The notes under the pieces are model-generated. The model was not told the DNA's origin, did not search any database, and was given only the letters and a program-made list of their open reading frames with translations. 64,000 nt of DNA, from assembly GCA_963794185.1 (NCBI GenBank), contig CAWCDM010000125.1, positions 1 to 64,000 of the forward strand, written 5' to 3'. The first letter of the stretch is position 1; every line of letters starts with the position of its first letter. Positions 27,139 to 36,644 of the stretch are shown in pieces. Source of the stretch: JAMXLO01 sp963794185. GTDB taxonomy: Bacteria > Pseudomonadota > Alphaproteobacteria > Acetobacterales > Acetobacteraceae. Position numbers and translations under genes: made by a program.

Positions 27139-28533
27139 TCAGCCGTTCGGAGCCACCGGCACGGGCTCCGCCAACTCGATCGCCCGCGCGGCGCGCAGGA
27201 CCAGGTCATCACGGTACTGCGCCGCCACCAGTTGGACCGAATTGGGCAACCCATTCGCACGCTGGCCGAGCGGCACAGTGATCGCCGGCTGGCGGGTCAT
27301 GTTGAACGTGAACGTCCACGGCGCCCACTGCGTCCACAGCGCCTGCACCGGATCGTTGGTCACCGCATCGGCAGGCGGCGGGCCGTCCGGCACGGTCGGG
27401 CACAGCACCAAATCGAAGCGCTGGTGCAGCCGCGCCATCTCATGCGCCGCCACCGCCCGCAGCGCCTCGGCATCGAGGAACTCGATCGCGCTCATGCCGC
27501 CCATTGCGCGGGCGACCTCGATGATGCCGGGATCGAGCAGACCGCGCCTGTCCTCCGGCGTCATCGCCACCAGACGTCCCAGCGCCGAGCCCCAGACGCG
27601 CGAGAACAGCATCCGCGTGTCCGGCAGTTGCGGGTCGGCTTCGTCCACCGCGGCGCCAGCATCGGCCAGCAGCGCCGCTGCCCGCTCGACCGCCGCCGCG
27701 CCGTCCTGATCCACCGGCGCGTCGAAGCCGGGACGGCGCAGCACGCCGACGCTCAGGCCGCCGACGCCGGCCTCAATCCCTTCGCGCCAGTCGCGTCCGT
27801 CGTCTGGCGTGCAGAATGGATCGCGCAGGTCGTAGCGCGCGATGGCGGAGAGCATCAGCGCGGCGTCGCGCACCGTGCGCGTCATCGGACCCGCGCAGGA
27901 GACGCCGGGAAAAACGCTCGCTGGCCAGAGCGGCACGCGGCCATAGGTGGGCTTGAACCCCACAAGCCCGCACCATGCGGCCGGGATGCGGATCGACCCG
28001 CCGGCATCGGTGCCGATATGCAGCGGACCGAACCCGGCCGCTCCGGCCGCGCCCGCGCCGGACGACGAGCCACCCGTGGTGTGGGCCGGGTTCCACGGGT
28101 TGCGCGTGATGCCGTGCAGCGGACAGTCGCCGGGCGACTTCCAGCCGAACTCGGTCGTGCATGTCTTGCCGACGATCACCGCGCCGGCCGCCTTCAGCCC
28201 CACGACGCTCGGCGCATCGTCCTCAGCCGGCGTCGTGTCGGTCACCCGGCTGCCGCGCCGCGTGGGAAAGCCGGCGACGTCGAGCAGGTCCTTCACCGTG
28301 CACGGCACGCCGTCCAGCAGCCCGAGCGGGCGCCCGACGCGCCAGCGCGCCTCGCTCTCGCCGGCGGCCTCCAGCGCGCGCGGGTTGAGCACGGCGAACG
28401 CGTTCAGCCCCGGATTGAGCCGCGCGATCCGCTCGGTGACAGCCTGCAGCACCTCGACCGGGCTCAGAGCCCGGCTGGCATACAGCGCCAGCATCTCCTC
28501 TGCGGTCAGCACGGCGGCATAGGTTACTGGCAT
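27139..28533 (-). CDS. Amidase signature family protein
   Basis: 464 residues with the Ser-cisSer-Lys triad: Lys in CTVKDLLDV, the Gly/Ser-rich TTGGSSSGAGAAGAAG, and the nucleophile Ser in GTDAGGSIRIPA. The family hydrolyses amides such as indole acetamide, nicotinamide or glutaminyl-tRNA. With no GatC or GatB nearby and a length slightly short for GatA, it is probably a catabolic amidase. GGGGTGAGG precedes ATG 28533. It is divergent from the CoA-transferase gene. Confidence 0.85.
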   Translation of the reverse strand: MPVTYAAVLTAEEMLALYASRALSPVEVLQAVTERIARLNPGLNAFAVLNPRALEAAGESEARWRVGRPLGLLDGVPCTVKDLLDVAGFPTRRGSRVTDTTPAEDDAPSVVGLKAAGAVIVGKTCTTEFGWKSPGDCPLHGITRNPWNPAHTTGGSSSGAGAAGAAGFGPLHIGTDAGGSIRIPAAWCGLVGFKPTYGRVPLWPASVFPGVSCAGPMTRTVRDAALMLSAIARYDLRDPFCTPDDGRDWREGIEAGVGGLSVGVLRRPGFDAPVDQDGAAAVERAAALLADAGAAVDEADPQLPDTRMLFSRVWGSALGRLVAMTPEDRRGLLDPGIIEVARAMGGMSAIEFLDAEALRAVAAHEMARLHQRFDLVLCPTVPDGPPPADAVTNDPVQALWTQWAPWTFTFNMTRQPAITVPLGQRANGLPNSVQLVAAQYRDDLVLRAARAIELAEPVPVAPNG

Positions 28534-28628
28534 GGCCTCACCCCGCCGCGACGCTACCGGCGCCGCGCACCATTGCCAACCCAAACTCGCCGACGGCAAC
28601 CTCGCAGGGCAACTTAATGGAGGGAGAG

Positions 28629-29810
28629 ATGCAGGGCGGCCCGCTCGCCGGCATTCGCGTTATCGATCTGACGACGGTCGTGCTTGGGCCATTCGCCACA
28701 CAGATCCTGGGCGACATGGGGGCCGATGTAATCAAGGTGGAAGCGCCGGACGGCGACAACTGCCGCTGGATCGGACCGAGCCGGACCAAGGGAATGGGCT
28801 CCTATTTCGCCATGCTCAACCGCAACAAGCGGAGCGTGGTGCTGGACCTCAAGCAAGCCGCGGCCCGGGATGCGCTGTTGCGGCTGGTCGATGGGGCGGA
28901 CGTGTTCGTCCACAACATGCGCCGCGGCGCAGCCGAGCGCCTTGGTCTCGATTATGCCAGCCTCGCGGCTCGCAACCCGCGGCTGGTCTATGCGTCTGCC
29001 TCGGGCTTCCGCAAGGGAAGCCGGAAGCAGGACGATCCCGCGTTCGACGACATGATCCAGGGCATGAGCGGACTTGCCGCGCTGAATGCCGGGCCAGATG
29101 ACGCGCCGCGCTACGTGCCGAGCGTGGTGGTGGACAAGCTGACGGGACAGATGCTGGCGTCGATGATCGGCATGGCGCTGTTTCACCGCGAGCGCACCGG
29201 GCAGGGCCAGGAGGTGCATGTGCCGATGCTCGAGACGATGCTGTCCTTCTTGCTAGTCGAGCACATGTGGGGCGCAGTCACCAACCAGCCGGAACTGGGC
29301 CTCGGCTATCCGCGCATGCTGACGCCGCATCGGCGGCCCTTCGCGACGAAGGATGGCTACATCTCGGTGATCGCCGTGAGCGACGCGCATTGGGGTCGGC
29401 TGCTCGAGGCGATGGGCCGGGCGGCACTGATGGAGGACCCCCGCTTCGCGACGATCGCGGCACGGTCGGACAACGTGGATGCGCTGTATGCGGTGCTGGC
29501 CGAGGGGATGCGCGCGCGCACGACGACGGAATGGCTTTCGGTCCTGGGCGCGCTCGACATCCCGTGCGGGCCGGTCAACACCCTGGAGGACCTGCTGATG
29601 GACGAATATCTGCAAGAGACAGAGTTCTTCCAGCAGATGCGGCATCCGCTGGACGGCGACGTCACCGTGACGGCGATACCAGCGCGGTTCTCCGCCAGTC
29701 CACCTTCCGTGCGCAGGCTCTGGCCGGCGCTCGGCCAGCATACCGAGGAGGTCCTGCGCGAGATCGGCTGCGACGAGCACGAAATCCGGACGATCGCCGG
29801 CACCGGCTGA
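28629..29810 (+). CDS. CoA-transferase family III (CaiB/BaiF) protein
   Basis: 393 residues. It begins GPLAGIRVIDLTTVVLGPFA, with GDMGADVIKVEAPDGD and RNKRSVVLDLK, and has the FDDMIQGMSGLA segment that carries the Asp forming the covalent CoA anhydride. Family members move CoA between carboxylic acids (formyl, carnitine, succinyl and others); the acid here is unknown. GGAGGGAG lies just ahead of ATG 28629, preferred over the in-frame ATG 28617. Confidence 0.87.
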   Translation: MQGGPLAGIRVIDLTTVVLGPFATQILGDMGADVIKVEAPDGDNCRWIGPSRTKGMGSYFAMLNRNKRSVVLDLKQAAARDALLRLVDGADVFVHNMRRGAAERLGLDYASLAARNPRLVYASASGFRKGSRKQDDPAFDDMIQGMSGLAALNAGPDDAPRYVPSVVVDKLTGQMLASMIGMALFHRERTGQGQEVHVPMLETMLSFLLVEHMWGAVTNQPELGLGYPRMLTPHRRPFATKDGYISVIAVSDAHWGRLLEAMGRAALMEDPRFATIAARSDNVDALYAVLAEGMRARTTTEWLSVLGALDIPCGPVNTLEDLLMDEYLQETEFFQQMRHPLDGDVTVTAIPARFSASPPSVRRLWPALGQHTEEVLREIGCDEHEIRTIAGTG

Positions 29811-29974
29811 TCCGAACGCCATCGCTGCCTGCCGGAATACGGGAACGGCACCGCTCATGGCATACCCTGTTCAGGCGAGAACCCGAAAATGTCCTGGATC
29901 AATGACGCGGAGGTTGCCGGTGACCTCGTCGCAGTAGTTGGGCTAGCCCAACGGTGGGCAGCGCGGCGACAGCG

Positions 29975-31456
29975 TTACCTCAAGGATCGGATAGCATCAC
30001 GGGCCTGCGTCAGCGTGGCCGGCGCCTCCGTGGCATCGATCGCGACCCAGTCGCCAGCACGTGGGTTGCTGCGGCTCGAAGCGTGTAAGACCGCGATCGT
30101 TGCGTCGGATGCATCGTCGCGACGTGCAGCGACCCTCGCCTCCAGCGTCGCCAACGGCGCTTCGAGCCACAGGCCGAGGAATGGTACCCCGGCCGTCCGC
30201 GCAGCCGCGGCCACCATGGCGCGGTGGCGCGCGTCGATGAATGTCGCGTCCGCGATCACGGCGTGTCCGCCTGCCGCGACATTACGGGCTATCTCGGCGA
30301 GAGCTGCGAACACCGCCTCGCTTGCCACCTTGCTGTATGCGGCCTGTGGCAGCCTGTCTTCCGGCGCGGCCCCGTGGAGGCGCTTGCGGATTTCGTCGCT
30401 GCGCAGCACCAGCGCACCCGGCGCCGCGCCCAGTTCCGGCGCCAGGCCGCGTGCAAGGGTTGACTTGCCACTGCCCGGCAGCCCGCCAATCGCCACCAGG
30501 ATCGGCGGCGGCGGACGCAGGTAGTGCGTCGCCTCGCACAGATAGCGTTCCACCTCGACGGCATGGTTGCGGCTCGCTTCGACATGTGCGCGCACCATGG
30601 CGCGCATCGACAGGAACGCGGGCAGACCGCGCGTCAATGCGGCATCGCCGGTGCGCGCGACGTAACGGTTAAGCACGCGGTTCGCCGCATGCCTATCCAC
30701 ATGCTGGTCGATATCCATCAGCAGAAAGGCAAGGTCGTAGCCAAGATCGATCGTTGCCATTCTTTCGTCGAACTCGAGCGCATCGAACGGCACCGGCTTG
30801 CCGTGCCACAGGCAGAGATTGCCGAGATGCAGATCACCGTGCGCGCGGCGAACGAACCCGTCGCGGGCGCGCGCCTGCTGCCACGCGGCGATTGCTGCGA
30901 GCGCGGCACTCTCGTCGATGAACCAGGCGTGCACCGGCGCCTCCGCCAGCCCGGCATTGCGCGCCGAGCGGACATTGCCTTCCGCGATCCAGCGCATGGT
31001 CTCCGCCACCGCGACATCGGTGACGGGCGGCAGCGCGCCGTGAAATTCGGCCACCGCATCGCCGAGCGCATCGAGGAGCCGCGGGGTGAACCGGCCGGCG
31101 CGGGCACGGGCGTCAAGAAAATCCTCGGCTGGCACGCGCGCCATGCGCAGCACCCAGTCCACCACTGGCGAACCGCTGCCGCCCAACGACAGCGAGCCGT
31201 TCGGCCCGCACACCACCGGCACGACATCACGGTAGAGGCCAGGCGCTGCCCGGCTGTTCAGTTCCAGTTCGCGCAACGCAAAGCGCCGGCGCGCATCGAC
31301 CGTGGAGAAATCGAGGAACGGCAGGCGCACCGCCTTCTTCAGCTTCCACACGGTATCGGCGCCGACGAACACCAGCGAGATATGCGTCTCCACCGGGTCG
31401 CTGCCTGCCAGATTGCGCAGCAGCGCGGCAGTCTCCGCCTGTTCGGGCGGGACCAT
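29975..31456 (-). CDS. Bifunctional aminoglycoside phosphotransferase-like/P-loop kinase protein
   Basis: 493 residues. The N-terminal part is an APH-type kinase with the HGDLHLGNL catalytic loop and a following DALEFDERMATIDLGYD. The C-terminal part is a P-loop (zeta/gluconate-kinase-like) domain with GGLPGSGKSTLARGL, RSDEIRKRL and DATFIDARHRAMV. This fusion is a known but poorly characterised family (the N-terminal half resembles COG2187). The phosphoryl acceptor is unknown. It starts 7 bp after the pdxH stop on the same strand, so the two are co-transcribed. Confidence 0.82.
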   Translation of the reverse strand: MVPPEQAETAALLRNLAGSDPVETHISLVFVGADTVWKLKKAVRLPFLDFSTVDARRRFALRELELNSRAAPGLYRDVVPVVCGPNGSLSLGGSGSPVVDWVLRMARVPAEDFLDARARAGRFTPRLLDALGDAVAEFHGALPPVTDVAVAETMRWIAEGNVRSARNAGLAEAPVHAWFIDESAALAAIAAWQQARARDGFVRRAHGDLHLGNLCLWHGKPVPFDALEFDERMATIDLGYDLAFLLMDIDQHVDRHAANRVLNRYVARTGDAALTRGLPAFLSMRAMVRAHVEASRNHAVEVERYLCEATHYLRPPPPILVAIGGLPGSGKSTLARGLAPELGAAPGALVLRSDEIRKRLHGAAPEDRLPQAAYSKVASEAVFAALAEIARNVAAGGHAVIADATFIDARHRAMVAAAARTAGVPFLGLWLEAPLATLEARVAARRDDASDATIAVLHASSRSNPRAGDWVAIDATEAPATLTQARDAIRSLR

Positions 31457-31463
31457 CGCCGGC

Positions 31464-32063
31464 TCAGGGAAACAGCTTGCCGACCGCCCAGCCGCCGTTG
31501 GCCGCTCTGGTGTAAACGGTACGGTCGTGCAGCCGATACGGCATGTTCTGCCAGAATTCGAAACGCTCCGGGATCACGCGGTAGCCCGACCAGTGTGGTG
31601 GGCGCGGAATGTGCTCGCCGGGATATTTCACCTCGTACTCCGCAAGGCGGCGTTCCAGCACTGCCCGTTCCGGCAGCACGCGCGACTGATCGGACGCCCA
31701 GGCGCCCAGGCGCGAGATCCTTGCGCGGGTTGCGTAGTAAGCATCGGCCTCCGCATCGGTCACGTCGGCCACACGGCCCTCGATGCGCACCTGCCGGCCC
31801 AACGTCTTCCAGTGAAACAGCAGCGCCGCGCGGGAATTTGCTGTGAGTTCCTCGGCCTTGCGGCTCTGCTTGTTGGTGTAGAACACGAAGCCCCGCGCAT
31901 CCGCCCCCTTGAGCAGAACGATCCGTGCCGATGGCAGCCCGTCGGGGGTCGTGGTGGCCAGAGTCATGGCGTTCGCGTCCTCCGGCTCATGGGTCCAGGC
32001 CTCGGCCATCCAGGCGTCGAACTTCGTGAACGGATCGGTGGCAGGCTGGCTGGTATCGGGCAT
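31464..32063 (-). CDS. pdxH: Pyridoxamine 5'-phosphate oxidase
   Basis: 199 residues. It shows the PdxH order: PFTKFDAWMAEAW, NAMTLATTTPDGLPSARIVL, GFVFYTNKQSRKAEEL, AALLFHWKTLGRQVRIEG, ASDQSRVL, the C-terminal RPPHWSGYRVIPERFEFW and the end block RLHDRTVYTR. It uses FMN and O2 to make pyridoxal 5'-phosphate from PNP/PMP, so it supplies the cofactor of enzymes such as MetZ. ATG 32063 gives the normal length; upstream codons are non-homologous. It is divergent from fabI. Confidence 0.93.
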   Translation of the reverse strand: MPDTSQPATDPFTKFDAWMAEAWTHEPEDANAMTLATTTPDGLPSARIVLLKGADARGFVFYTNKQSRKAEELTANSRAALLFHWKTLGRQVRIEGRVADVTDAEADAYYATRARISRLGAWASDQSRVLPERAVLERRLAEYEVKYPGEHIPRPPHWSGYRVIPERFEFWQNMPYRLHDRTVYTRAANGGWAVGKLFP

Positions 32064-32224
32064 GAGTCGATTTTCCCCTCGATCGGGCGCACTCTGCCGC
32101 CACGCGACGGGCGCGCCAAGCAGTAGTGGACTTTCGCGGGTGCTCTTGCCCCGCCACGCGAGGGTGTGCGACCACCGACGGCATAGAACGCCGCCCTGCG
32201 ACGCCGGACTTCGAAGGATCGACC

Positions 32225-33067
32225 ATGCCTGACAGCGCCCCCGTGACTGCACCCACCAAAGGCACGCTTATGCTGGGCAAGCGTGGCCTGGTCATGGGTG
32301 TGGCCAATGAGCGCTCGCTCGCCTGGGGTATCGCTGCCGCCTGTGCCGCCCAGGGTGCGGAACTCGCCTTCACCTTCCAGGGCGAGGCACTGGAGCGCCG
32401 GGTGCGGCCGCTGGCGGCGACGGTGAACTCGGAGCGCCTGTACTCCTGTGACGTGGCCGAGGAGGCGAGCATCGACGCTGCCTTTGCTGCGCTGAAGGCA
32501 CAGTGGAATGGGCTGGATTTCCTGGTGCACGCCATTGGCTATGCCGACAAGTCCTATCTGCGCGGCCGATATCTGGATACGCCTCGCGCGGCGTTCCTGC
32601 AGGCGCTGGACATCTCCTGCTACTCGTTCACCGCCGTGGCGCAGCGCGCCGTGCCGATGATGGCGGCCGGTGGCAGCCTGCTGACGCTGACCTATGTCGG
32701 TGCCGAACGCTGGACCCCGCACTACAACGTGATGGGCGTCGCCAAGGCGGCGTTGGAGGCCTCGGTGCGATACCTGGCCGCTGATCTCGGGGGGCGGGGC
32801 ATCCGGGTGAACGCGATCAGCGCCGGGCCGATCCGGACGCTGGCGTCCTCCGGGATCGGCGATTTCCGCTACATCCTGCGCTGGAACCAGCTCAACGCGC
32901 CGATGCAGCGCAACGTGACGATCGAGGATGTCGGCGGCGCCGGCGTCTATCTGCTGTCGGAGCTTTCGTCGGGCGTCACCGGCGAGGTGCACCACGTGGA
33001 TTGCGGTTATCATATCGTCGGCATGAAGAACCCCTCCGCGCCCGACATCGCCATCGTCGAAGGATGA
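32225..33067 (+). CDS. fabI: Enoyl-[acyl-carrier-protein] reductase (NADH), FabI
   Basis: 280 residues of the FabI-type divergent SDR: GLVMGVANERSLAWGIA (NADH site), CDVAEEASI, FLVHAIGYADK, LTLTYVGAERWTPHYNVMG, with the Y-x6-K pair in YNVMGVAK, then VNAISAGPIRTLASSGI and the end HHVDCGYHIVGM. It carries out the last reduction step of fatty acid elongation in the cytoplasm. It lies upstream of aroC, an order common in alphaproteobacteria, with a large palindrome between the two. Confidence 0.93.
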   Translation: MPDSAPVTAPTKGTLMLGKRGLVMGVANERSLAWGIAAACAAQGAELAFTFQGEALERRVRPLAATVNSERLYSCDVAEEASIDAAFAALKAQWNGLDFLVHAIGYADKSYLRGRYLDTPRAAFLQALDISCYSFTAVAQRAVPMMAAGGSLLTLTYVGAERWTPHYNVMGVAKAALEASVRYLAADLGGRGIRVNAISAGPIRTLASSGIGDFRYILRWNQLNAPMQRNVTIEDVGGAGVYLLSELSSGVTGEVHHVDCGYHIVGMKNPSAPDIAIVEG

Positions 33068-33109
33068 GCGTTGTGAGTACGCAAGGGCAAAGCACAGGCT
33101 GTGCACCGT

Positions 33110-33218
33110 CCTCCCCCTCCCCTTGCGGGAGGGGGTTGGGGGGAGGGGCGTGTCCGCCCCACATATCCGCGCATGCTGGCCCCTCCCCCTGCCCCCTCCC
33201 GCAAGGGGAGTGGGAGGG
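33110..33218. repeat. Long G/C inverted repeat between fabI and aroC
   Basis: Left arm CCTCCCCCTCCCCTTGCGGG plus AGGGGGTTGGGGGGAGGGG pairs with a right arm of about 39 bp ending GCAAGGGGAGTGGGAGG, with about 28 bp between. It matches the single hairpin at 4698-4726. As a stem of this size it could end fabI transcription or stabilise the 3' end. Confidence 0.75.
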
Positions 33219-33239
33219 TAGCATTCGCGTCCGTCGAGC

Positions 33240-34343
33240 ATGAGCCACAACAGCTTCGGCCACCTGTTTCGTGTCACCACCTGGGGCGAGAGCCACGGGC
33301 AGGCGATCGGGTGCGTGGTCGATGGCTGCCCGCCGCGCATTCCGCTCACCGAGCAGGACATCCAGCCCTGGCTGGATCGCCGCCGCCCGGGCCAGTCGCG
33401 CTTCACCACCCAGCGCCAGGAGCCGGACGAGGTCCGGATTCTTTCGGGCGTGTTCGATGGCCTGACGACCGGCACGCCGATCGCGCTGCAGATCGAAAAC
33501 GTCGACCAGCGTTCGCGCGACTACTCGGCGATCGCGGCGCAGTTTCGCCCTGGTCACGCCGATCTCACCTACGAGCTGAAATACGGCATCCGCGACTATC
33601 GCGGCGGCGGTCGTTCGTCGGCGCGCGAGACCGCGATGCGCGTTGCGGCCGGCGGCGTGGCGCGCAAGGTGCTGGGCGAGGGCGTGCGGATCCGCGGCGC
33701 ACTGGTCCAGGTCGGCCCGCACCGCATCGACCGCGACCGCTGGGACTGGGACGCGGTCGGTGCCAATCCGTTCTTCTGCCCCGACCCCGTCGCCGCCGCA
33801 CTCTGGGAAACCTACCTGACCGAAGTGCGGAAGGCGGGCTCGTCGGCCGGTGCGGTGATCGAGGTCGCCGCCGAGGGGGCGCCGACCGGCCTGGGCGCGC
33901 CGATCTACGGCAAGCTGGACGCCGAGATCGCCGCGGCGCTGATGTCGATCAACGCGGTGAAGGGCGTCGAGATCGGCGAGGGCTTCGCCGCCGCCGCACT
34001 GTCGGGCGAGGCGAACGCCGACGAGATGCGCATGCGCGATGGGGTGGTGGAATTCGCGTCCAACCACGCTGGCGGCATCCTGGGCGGGATTTCCACCGGC
34101 CAGCCGATCGTCGCCCGCTTCGCGGTCAAGCCGACCAGTTCGATCCTGACGCCGCGTCGGACCGTGGACCGTACCGGCCAGGAGATCGAGATCACCACCA
34201 AGGGCCGCCACGACCCCTGCGTCGGCATCCGTGCCGTGCCGGTGGGCGAGGCGATGCTGGCCTGCGTGCTCGCCGATCACCTGCTGCGCCATCGCGCACA
34301 GAACCCCAACGCCCCCGACACGGCCCGCCTGCCGCACAACTGA
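33240..34343 (+). CDS. aroC: Chorismate synthase
   Basis: 367 residues, normal length. All three family signatures are visible: GHLFRVTTWGESHG at the N-terminus, YRGGGRSSARETAMRVAAG in the middle and RHDPCVGIRAVPVGEAM near the end. It converts EPSP to chorismate with reduced FMN, the last common step of aromatic amino acid and folate precursor synthesis. Translation starts at ATG 33240 just after the palindromic repeat. Confidence 0.95.
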   Translation: MSHNSFGHLFRVTTWGESHGQAIGCVVDGCPPRIPLTEQDIQPWLDRRRPGQSRFTTQRQEPDEVRILSGVFDGLTTGTPIALQIENVDQRSRDYSAIAAQFRPGHADLTYELKYGIRDYRGGGRSSARETAMRVAAGGVARKVLGEGVRIRGALVQVGPHRIDRDRWDWDAVGANPFFCPDPVAAALWETYLTEVRKAGSSAGAVIEVAAEGAPTGLGAPIYGKLDAEIAAALMSINAVKGVEIGEGFAAAALSGEANADEMRMRDGVVEFASNHAGGILGGISTGQPIVARFAVKPTSSILTPRRTVDRTGQEIEITTKGRHDPCVGIRAVPVGEAMLACVLADHLLRHRAQNPNAPDTARLPHN

Positions 34344-34366
34344 GTGGCCGGGTTGCCGCCTGTGGA

Positions 34367-35632
34367 ATGAACCGCTCACTGAGCGCGTCTATTCCCTGGG
34401 GGGCAGAGTTCGTCATGCAACCACGGCCGCCACCGTTCGATCCGCGTGCGCTCGATGCGTTCGTCGCACTTGCCGGGGTGAGCGCGTGGTCGGCGCGCAT
34501 CCGAGACATTCACCGCCAGGCCGCCTCCGGCCCGCGGGCGGGCTTGGCGATCCGCCAGCGTCACGCTGTCGAACTCGCGATCGAGCGCCTGCGTGGCCCT
34601 CTGCGGCGGCCCGCCTCGACCCCCGAACTACACGCGGCTCGGCTTGCGGGCGAAGCGGTGGCGCTGGCCACGCGGCTGACGCCACATGGTCGCACGCGCT
34701 TGCGGGAACGGCTTCGTGCGGACCTCGGCAGCGACGGAACCCTGATGTCGCTCTTCCATCTGCTGCGGACTGCCGTGCTGCAGCGCGAGCGCGGCTTCCA
34801 TGTCGGCTATGCAGGGTTCGAGGAGGACGCCAGCTATGACCTTTTGCTGGCGAGCGGCACGGTGCAGGCGGAGGTCGTCTGCGATATCGTCTCGGCGGAA
34901 GAGGGACGCCTTGTGCACCGGGGCGCCTGGTCGCGCCTTGCCGACCGGATGGATGCCGATCTGCAGGCCTGGCTCACCCGGCATCCGGGCCGCTATCTGC
35001 TGAAGATGACACTGCCGCAGGGCCTGCAAGGCGGCCTGAATGCGCACACGGCAGACGGGGGCGACCTGGCATCCCTGCATGTCCGCATCCGTCGCATGCT
35101 CGAGACGAAGGGGCGCCGCGACTACGACGAAGGTCTGGTGCTCCGGCTCGATCCGCTGGTGCTGCGCGGCGGACCCTCCGGCCAGCTCGCACTTTGGCCT
35201 TCGTTGCGCCAGGAGTTCGGCCCGGAAGCGCATCTTTCGGTCACCACCGCCGGCAATGGCGTCTTCGTGATGGCGGCCCGCGCCGGTCGCGAAAACGAAA
35301 TTGCCACCGCCGTCCGCCGCCGACTGGCCGTGATCGCGCCGGCACGCCTGACCGGCACGCGGCCAGGCATTCTCGCGATGTTCGTTGAAGATACCGATCG
35401 CGGCGAATGGCGCGGGCTGCGCGAGCGGCTGGAACTGGAGGGCGAGGCGCGGCAGTTCCTCGCGCACAAGGCAGCGCGTCCCGTTATCGCGGTGACCTGC
35501 GCGTCGCGGTTCGAGCTGTTCGGCATGTCCGCACCCGATGCCGCGGAAGACGGCGAGTTGCGATTTCGCAATCCGGCGCATCCCGCCGCTGGGGCCGCGG
35601 CACTGGCTCCCGCCGTGTTGTCGTCGGTTTGA
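34367..35632 (+). CDS. Hypothetical protein (421 aa) downstream of aroC
   Basis: No family recognised. The protein is soluble and Arg-rich. The central part FEEDASYDLLLASGTVQAEVV followed by DIVSAEEGRLVHRGAW resembles a strand-turn-strand with acidic residues, as in restriction-endonuclease-like folds, but no PD-(D/E)xK motif is certain. Another conserved-looking segment is HPGRYLLKMTLPQGL. ATG 34367 or ATG 34415 could be the start. Codon use and GC match the neighbours. It starts 23 bp after aroC and may share its transcript. Confidence 0.6.
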   Translation: MNRSLSASIPWGAEFVMQPRPPPFDPRALDAFVALAGVSAWSARIRDIHRQAASGPRAGLAIRQRHAVELAIERLRGPLRRPASTPELHAARLAGEAVALATRLTPHGRTRLRERLRADLGSDGTLMSLFHLLRTAVLQRERGFHVGYAGFEEDASYDLLLASGTVQAEVVCDIVSAEEGRLVHRGAWSRLADRMDADLQAWLTRHPGRYLLKMTLPQGLQGGLNAHTADGGDLASLHVRIRRMLETKGRRDYDEGLVLRLDPLVLRGGPSGQLALWPSLRQEFGPEAHLSVTTAGNGVFVMAARAGRENEIATAVRRRLAVIAPARLTGTRPGILAMFVEDTDRGEWRGLRERLELEGEARQFLAHKAARPVIAVTCASRFELFGMSAPDAAEDGELRFRNPAHPAAGAAALAPAVLSSV

Positions 35633-35747
35633 TCAGGCGTCGGCCTTAACACTGTGGTAATGACCCTTCTCGCATAGCTTCTGCCTCAGGATCGCCATGG
35701 TCCTGCGGCTATTGCGCAGTGCCGATGCGATCTAAGGGAGAGCTGGA

Positions 35748-35903
35748 GTGACGGACGCCGAGTACGCCCGCAAGCTCGACGAACTTGACCGCCTGCTGAA
35801 CGATCCGGACGTGCCGATGGAACCCGCGAAAGTGTGGTCCCTCATGGCCGAGATCGCGCAGCGCGAGATGGCCACGGCCGGCAATCGTCCGAACCCGTCC
35901 TGA
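35748..35903 (+). CDS. Small conserved-looking protein (51 aa)
   Basis: GTG 35748 is preceded by AAGGGAGAG. The 51-residue product begins TDAEYARKLDELDRLLNDPD and continues VPMEPAKVWSLMAEIAQRE, an amphipathic helical pattern with no membrane segment. Similar short proteins are known to me from related genomes, but no function is established. It is convergent with tlyA, 2 bp apart. Confidence 0.6.
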   Translation: MTDAEYARKLDELDRLLNDPDVPMEPAKVWSLMAEIAQREMATAGNRPNPS

Positions 35904-35905
35904 AC

Positions 35906-36640
35906 TCAGTCCTTCGCTGCGGCGATCAGGAATTCGCGATTGCCTTCCGGGCCGGTGATCGGGCTTTCGGTGACCCCGAGCACGTGCCAGCCAGGCAGGG
36001 CCGCCCACCACGCGCGCACGCGACAGCAAACCGCGGTGTGAACAGCGGGATCGCGTATCACGCCCTTGCGGCCCACCGAAGATGGCCCTGCCTCGAACTG
36101 GGGCTTGATCAGCGCCACCGACCAGGCGCCGCGCGCGCAAAGCGCCAGCGGTGCCGGCAGCAGGGTCGCGAGGCCGATGAAGCTGGCGTCGCAGACCAGG
36201 GCTTCGACCGGATCGGCGACGATGTCGCGCGTCAGATACCGGGCGTTGGTCTTCTCGTGCACCGCGACGCGCGGGTCCGTGCGCAGCTTCCAGGCGAGCT
36301 GGCCATGGCCGACATCGACTGCGTGCACCTTCGCGGCACCGTGGGCCAGCAGTACATCGGTGAACCCGCCGGTGGAAGCACCCACGTCAAGGCAGACACG
36401 CCCTTGCGGCGACAGGCCGAACCGGTGGAGCGCGTGCGCGAGCTTCAGCCCGCCGCGCGAGACCCAGGGATGGTCCTGGCCACGGACTTCCAGGGCGGCA
36501 TCGGGTGCGAGCGCATCGCCCGCCTTGGCAATCCGGCGCTCGCCGCTGAACACCTTGCCGGCGAGTATCAGCGCCTGGGCGCGGGTCCGGGTTTCGACAA
36601 GGCCGCGGTCCACCAGCATCTGATCGGCGCGAATCCGCAA
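35906..36640 (-). CDS. tlyA: TlyA family rRNA (cytidine-2'-O)-methyltransferase
   Basis: 244 residues. An N-terminal S4 RNA-binding domain (RADQMLVDRGLVETRTRAQA, ILAGKVFSG) is followed by an FtsJ-like Rossmann methyltransferase: HPWVSRGGLKLAHAL, the SAM motif CLDVGASTGGFTDVLL, VHAVDVGHGQLAWKL, DASFIGL and ALIKPQFEAG. TlyA methylates 16S and sometimes 23S rRNA at a 2'-OH. A repeat of about 100 bp lies directly upstream, where ispA and dxs often stand in relatives. Confidence 0.9.
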   Translation of the reverse strand: MRIRADQMLVDRGLVETRTRAQALILAGKVFSGERRIAKAGDALAPDAALEVRGQDHPWVSRGGLKLAHALHRFGLSPQGRVCLDVGASTGGFTDVLLAHGAAKVHAVDVGHGQLAWKLRTDPRVAVHEKTNARYLTRDIVADPVEALVCDASFIGLATLLPAPLALCARGAWSVALIKPQFEAGPSSVGRKGVIRDPAVHTAVCCRVRAWWAALPGWHVLGVTESPITGPEGNREFLIAAAKD

Positions 36641-36644
36641 GTGG

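Noticed and set aside
29889..29974. ATG frame beginning MSWINDAEVAGDL after the CoA-transferase gene
   Set aside because: It has no stop before running deep into the convergent kinase gene, so it is not an independent gene.
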